Position numbers and translations under genes: made by a program. DNA of 14,488 nucleotides from an uncultured Lachnospiraceae bacterium. GTDB taxonomy: Bacteria; Bacillota; Clostridia; Lachnospirales; Lachnospiraceae. The stretch lies in the NCBI GenBank assembly GCA_947625995.1, contig CANQQN010000020.1, positions 1 through 14,488 on the forward strand. Reading direction: 5' to 3'. Shown here piece by piece: positions 12,465 to 14,488 of this stretch. The number at the start of each line of letters is the position of its first letter. The first letter of the stretch is position 1. Under the pieces are notes generated by a model that had not been told where the DNA came from, searched no databases, and was given only the letters and a program-made list of their open reading frames with translations.

Positions 12465-14488
12465 TTAAAGATACCGTCCCGTCACGCTCTCCTTTACCGC
12501 CTGTATTTCTTCCGGCGTGCCCGCCGCGACAATCCTGCCGCCTTCCTCGCCACCGCCCGGGCCCATATCCACCACATAATCCGCGTTCCGGATCACATCC
12601 AGATCGTGTTCGATGACGATCACCGTGGCGCCCTGATCGATCAGCGTCTGGAAAACTGACATAAGAGACTGCACATCCAGCGGATGCAGGCCGATAGTAG
12701 GTTCATCAAATACAAAGAGCGAATCGCTCTGTCCTTTGCCCATCTCGCTTGCCAGCTTCAGCCTCTGGGCCTCGCCGCCGGAAAGTCCCGGCGTCTGCTC
12801 TCCCAGCGTCAGGTAGCCCAGTCCCACATCATGCAGCACCGACAGGCGGCTGTGCACCTTTTTCAGATCGTCGCACACCGGCAGCGCCTCGTCCACGCTC
12901 ATGGCCATCAGCGCAGGAAGAGACAGCTTCGTATCGTCCTTCTTTTTGCGGAATAAACGGAAGGCCTCCCGGCTGTAGCGGCAACCGCCACAGTCCGGGC
13001 AGGGAATATCCACGTCCGGCAGAAACTGCACATCCAGACTGACACTTCCCGTCCCGTCGCAGGTAGGACAGCGTAGAGAGCCGGTATTATAGGAAAAATC
13101 CCCTGCTTTGTAACCTCGTTCTTTTGCCGCGTCAGTTCTGGCGTAGATCTTACGCAGTTCGTCGTGCACGTCCGCATAGGTAGCAACCGTTGAACGAATG
13201 TTGATGCCGATCGGCGTGGCGTCAATGAGCTTGACCTGCCGGATTCCCCGCGCGTCCAGCGTACGGACATGGGCAGGCAAAGTTTTTCCCGCCACAGACG
13301 CCGAAAGCGCAGGCACCAAACTTTCTAAGATCATTGTCGTTTTCCCTGATCCGGACACGCCTGTCACAACCGACAGCTTTCCCTTCGGAAAGGACACCGT
13401 CAGGGGCTTCACCGTATGGATCTGATCTGTTTCCATAACGATCCTGCCTTCTTCAAACAACCTATTTTTGTCCTCGCGCTTTCGCAGACACCTCTTCTTT
13501 TCCGGATCAAGAAAGGGGCCGATCTTCGACAAAGGATCCGACGTCAGTTCCTGTACCGTTCCCTGCGCGATCACAGTACCGCCCTCCGCGCCTGCTCCCG
13601 GGCCCATTTCGATGAGCCAGTCCGCATGGGCCAGCACGTTGGTATCATGATCTACCAGAACAACAGAGTTTCCGTCGCGCACCAGATCATCCATGACGCC
13701 GGTCAGGCCCTCTAGATTCCTCGGATGCAAGCCGATAGAAGGCTCGTCCAGCACATACAGCACGCCGGTGGTACGGTTCCTCACGGCGCGGGCAAGCTGA
13801 GTCCGCTGCCGTTCCCCCGTGGAAAGCGTGGACGCGGCCCGGTCCAGCGTCAGATACGAAAGGCCCAGATCCACCAGCCGCTTCGCAGTATTCTGAAAGG
13901 ATTCACAGATGCTCTCCGCCATGGGGCGCATTTTTTCCGGCAGGGAGCCGGGCACGCCGTCCACCCAGCTGATCAATTCAAAGAGCGTCATTTTGCAGGC
14001 GTCCGCAAGGGAGATTCCCCGCAGTCTCGGGGCGCGGGCAGCCTCCGACAGTCTGGTGCCGCCGCAGTCAGGACATACATCCTGCTTCAGGAACTTCTCC
14101 ACCCGCTTCATACCCTTTTCGTCTTTGACCTTCGCGAGGGCGTTTTCCACCGTATACACCGCGTTAAAATAGGTGAAATCCAATTCCCCGGCCTCATTTG
14201 TATTTTTAGAATGATAAAAAATATGCTTTTTCTCCGCAGGGCCGTTATATACAATATCCTTTTCCTTTTCAGTAAGCTGTGAAAAAGGTACGTCTGTCCG
14301 CACACCCATGGCGCGGCACACGTCTGTCATCAGCGACCACATGAGGGAATTCCACGGCGCTACCGCGCCCTCGTCAATGGACAGCGATTCATCCGGCACC
14401 AATGTGGCCCGATCCACTGTGCGTACCACGCCGGTTCCTCCGCAGGTGGGGCAGGCTCCCTGACTATTAAAAGCCAGTTCCTCCGCGC
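12465..14488 (-). CDS. UvrA-family ABC ATPase (UvrA2-like), 5' end outside the window
   Basis: The last 673 codons are present and the frame stays open to the window edge. Visible from N to C: zinc-finger pairs CPTCGGTG and CPDCGGTRL of module I; ABC signature LSTGERQRTQLARAV with Walker B YVLDEPSIGLHPRN of ATPase I; then Walker A GVSGSGKTT of ATPase II; the second zinc module CPTCDGTG...CPDCGGCRY; signature LSGGEAQRLKLASEM and Walker B FVFDEPTIGLHPLD. This is the UvrA architecture: two composite ATPases with DNA-binding zinc modules. The divergent signature I (LSTGE) and C-terminus, and no uvrB beside it, suggest a class II UvrA (UvrA2-like), a group linked to DNA-damage or drug tolerance. 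Presence of the UvrB-binding domain cannot be judged because that part is outside the window. Canonical UvrA remains possible but less likely. Confidence 0.88.
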   Translation of the reverse strand, partial: AEELAFNSQGACPTCGGTGVVRTVDRATLVPDESLSIDEGAVAPWNSLMWSLMTDVCRAMGVRTDVPFSQLTEKEKDIVYNGPAEKKHIFYHSKNTNEAGELDFTYFNAVYTVENALAKVKDEKGMKRVEKFLKQDVCPDCGGTRLSEAARAPRLRGISLADACKMTLFELISWVDGVPGSLPEKMRPMAESICESFQNTAKRLVDLGLSYLTLDRAASTLSTGERQRTQLARAVRNRTTGVLYVLDEPSIGLHPRNLEGLTGVMDDLVRDGNSVVLVDHDTNVLAHADWLIEMGPGAGAEGGTVIAQGTVQELTSDPLSKIGPFLDPEKKRCLRKREDKNRLFEEGRIVMETDQIHTVKPLTVSFPKGKLSVVTGVSGSGKTTMILESLVPALSASVAGKTLPAHVRTLDARGIRQVKLIDATPIGINIRSTVATYADVHDELRKIYARTDAAKERGYKAGDFSYNTGSLRCPTCDGTGSVSLDVQFLPDVDIPCPDCGGCRYSREAFRLFRKKKDDTKLSLPALMAMSVDEALPVCDDLKKVHSRLSVLHDVGLGYLTLGEQTPGLSGGEAQRLKLASEMGKGQSDSLFVFDEPTIGLHPLDVQSLMSVFQTLIDQGATVIVIEHDLDVIRNADYVVDMGPGGGEEGGRIVAAGTPEEIQAVKESVTGRYL

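Noticed and set aside
13725..14282. Plus-strand open frame of 185 codons opposite the uvrA-like gene, and similar ones opposite mutS and mutL
   Set aside because: Low-complexity His/Gln/Arg-rich translations typical of antisense shadows of GC-rich genes; no motif or ribosome binding site.
1..14488. CRISPR array or prophage structural genes
   Set aside because: No regularly spaced direct repeats and no capsid, tail, portal or integrase genes are visible on either strand.

Overview
This window reads as a chromosomal segment of a Gram-positive Clostridia-type bacterium, most likely a Lachnospiraceae-like gut anaerobe. The family call is inference. It rests on the mutS-mutL-miaA order next to a YnbB-type methionine gamma-lyase-family gene, a MutL with the endonuclease motifs absent from enterobacterial MutL, strong AAGGAG-type ribosome binding sites, a dockerin-bearing secreted peptidase, and an IS4-type transposase. 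Almost everything is on the minus strand, so the text below follows transcription from right to left.

Core block (1-7345, moderately GC-rich): sfsA, dtd, mutS, mutL, miaA and the 5' part of a ynbB-like gene lie head to tail. Spacings are 93, 5, 8, 25 and about 100 bp. A good sigma-A-type promoter sits directly before sfsA. The block supplies mismatch repair (MutS/MutL), tRNA A37 prenylation (MiaA), D-aminoacyl-tRNA editing (Dtd) and sulfur or amino-acid metabolism (YnbB-like). Between miaA and ynbB lies an RNA-like element. Its closing stem and a hairpin over the ynbB Shine-Dalgarno are mutually exclusive, which is the geometry of a translational switch. I do not recognise its class.

Accessory block (7398-12464, clearly more AT-rich in most parts): a secreted or lipid-anchored dockerin plus C39-like cysteine peptidase; a decayed IS4-family insertion with two nonsense codons and one frameshift; a 20-bp perfect inverted repeat; a two-gene cassette (57-aa protein plus GNAT-like protein) with its own promoter, a palindrome in the promoter spacer and flanking look-alike terminators; a solitary tRNA-Ala(CGC) with promoter and terminator; and a second GNAT-like gene overlapping a 71-aa protein gene, also with its own promoter and terminator. 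A 26-bp repeat built on tandem TTGGGGAC words occurs once on each side of the IS/cassette/tRNA region, pointing outwards. The layout looks like an insertion hot spot at a tRNA gene.

Right end (12465-14488): the C-terminal two thirds of a UvrA-family ATPase, cut by the window edge.

The strongest leads for something undescribed are the putative RNA switch before ynbB and the two small-protein/GNAT pairs, which look like toxin-antitoxin-type or other selfish or defence cassettes.
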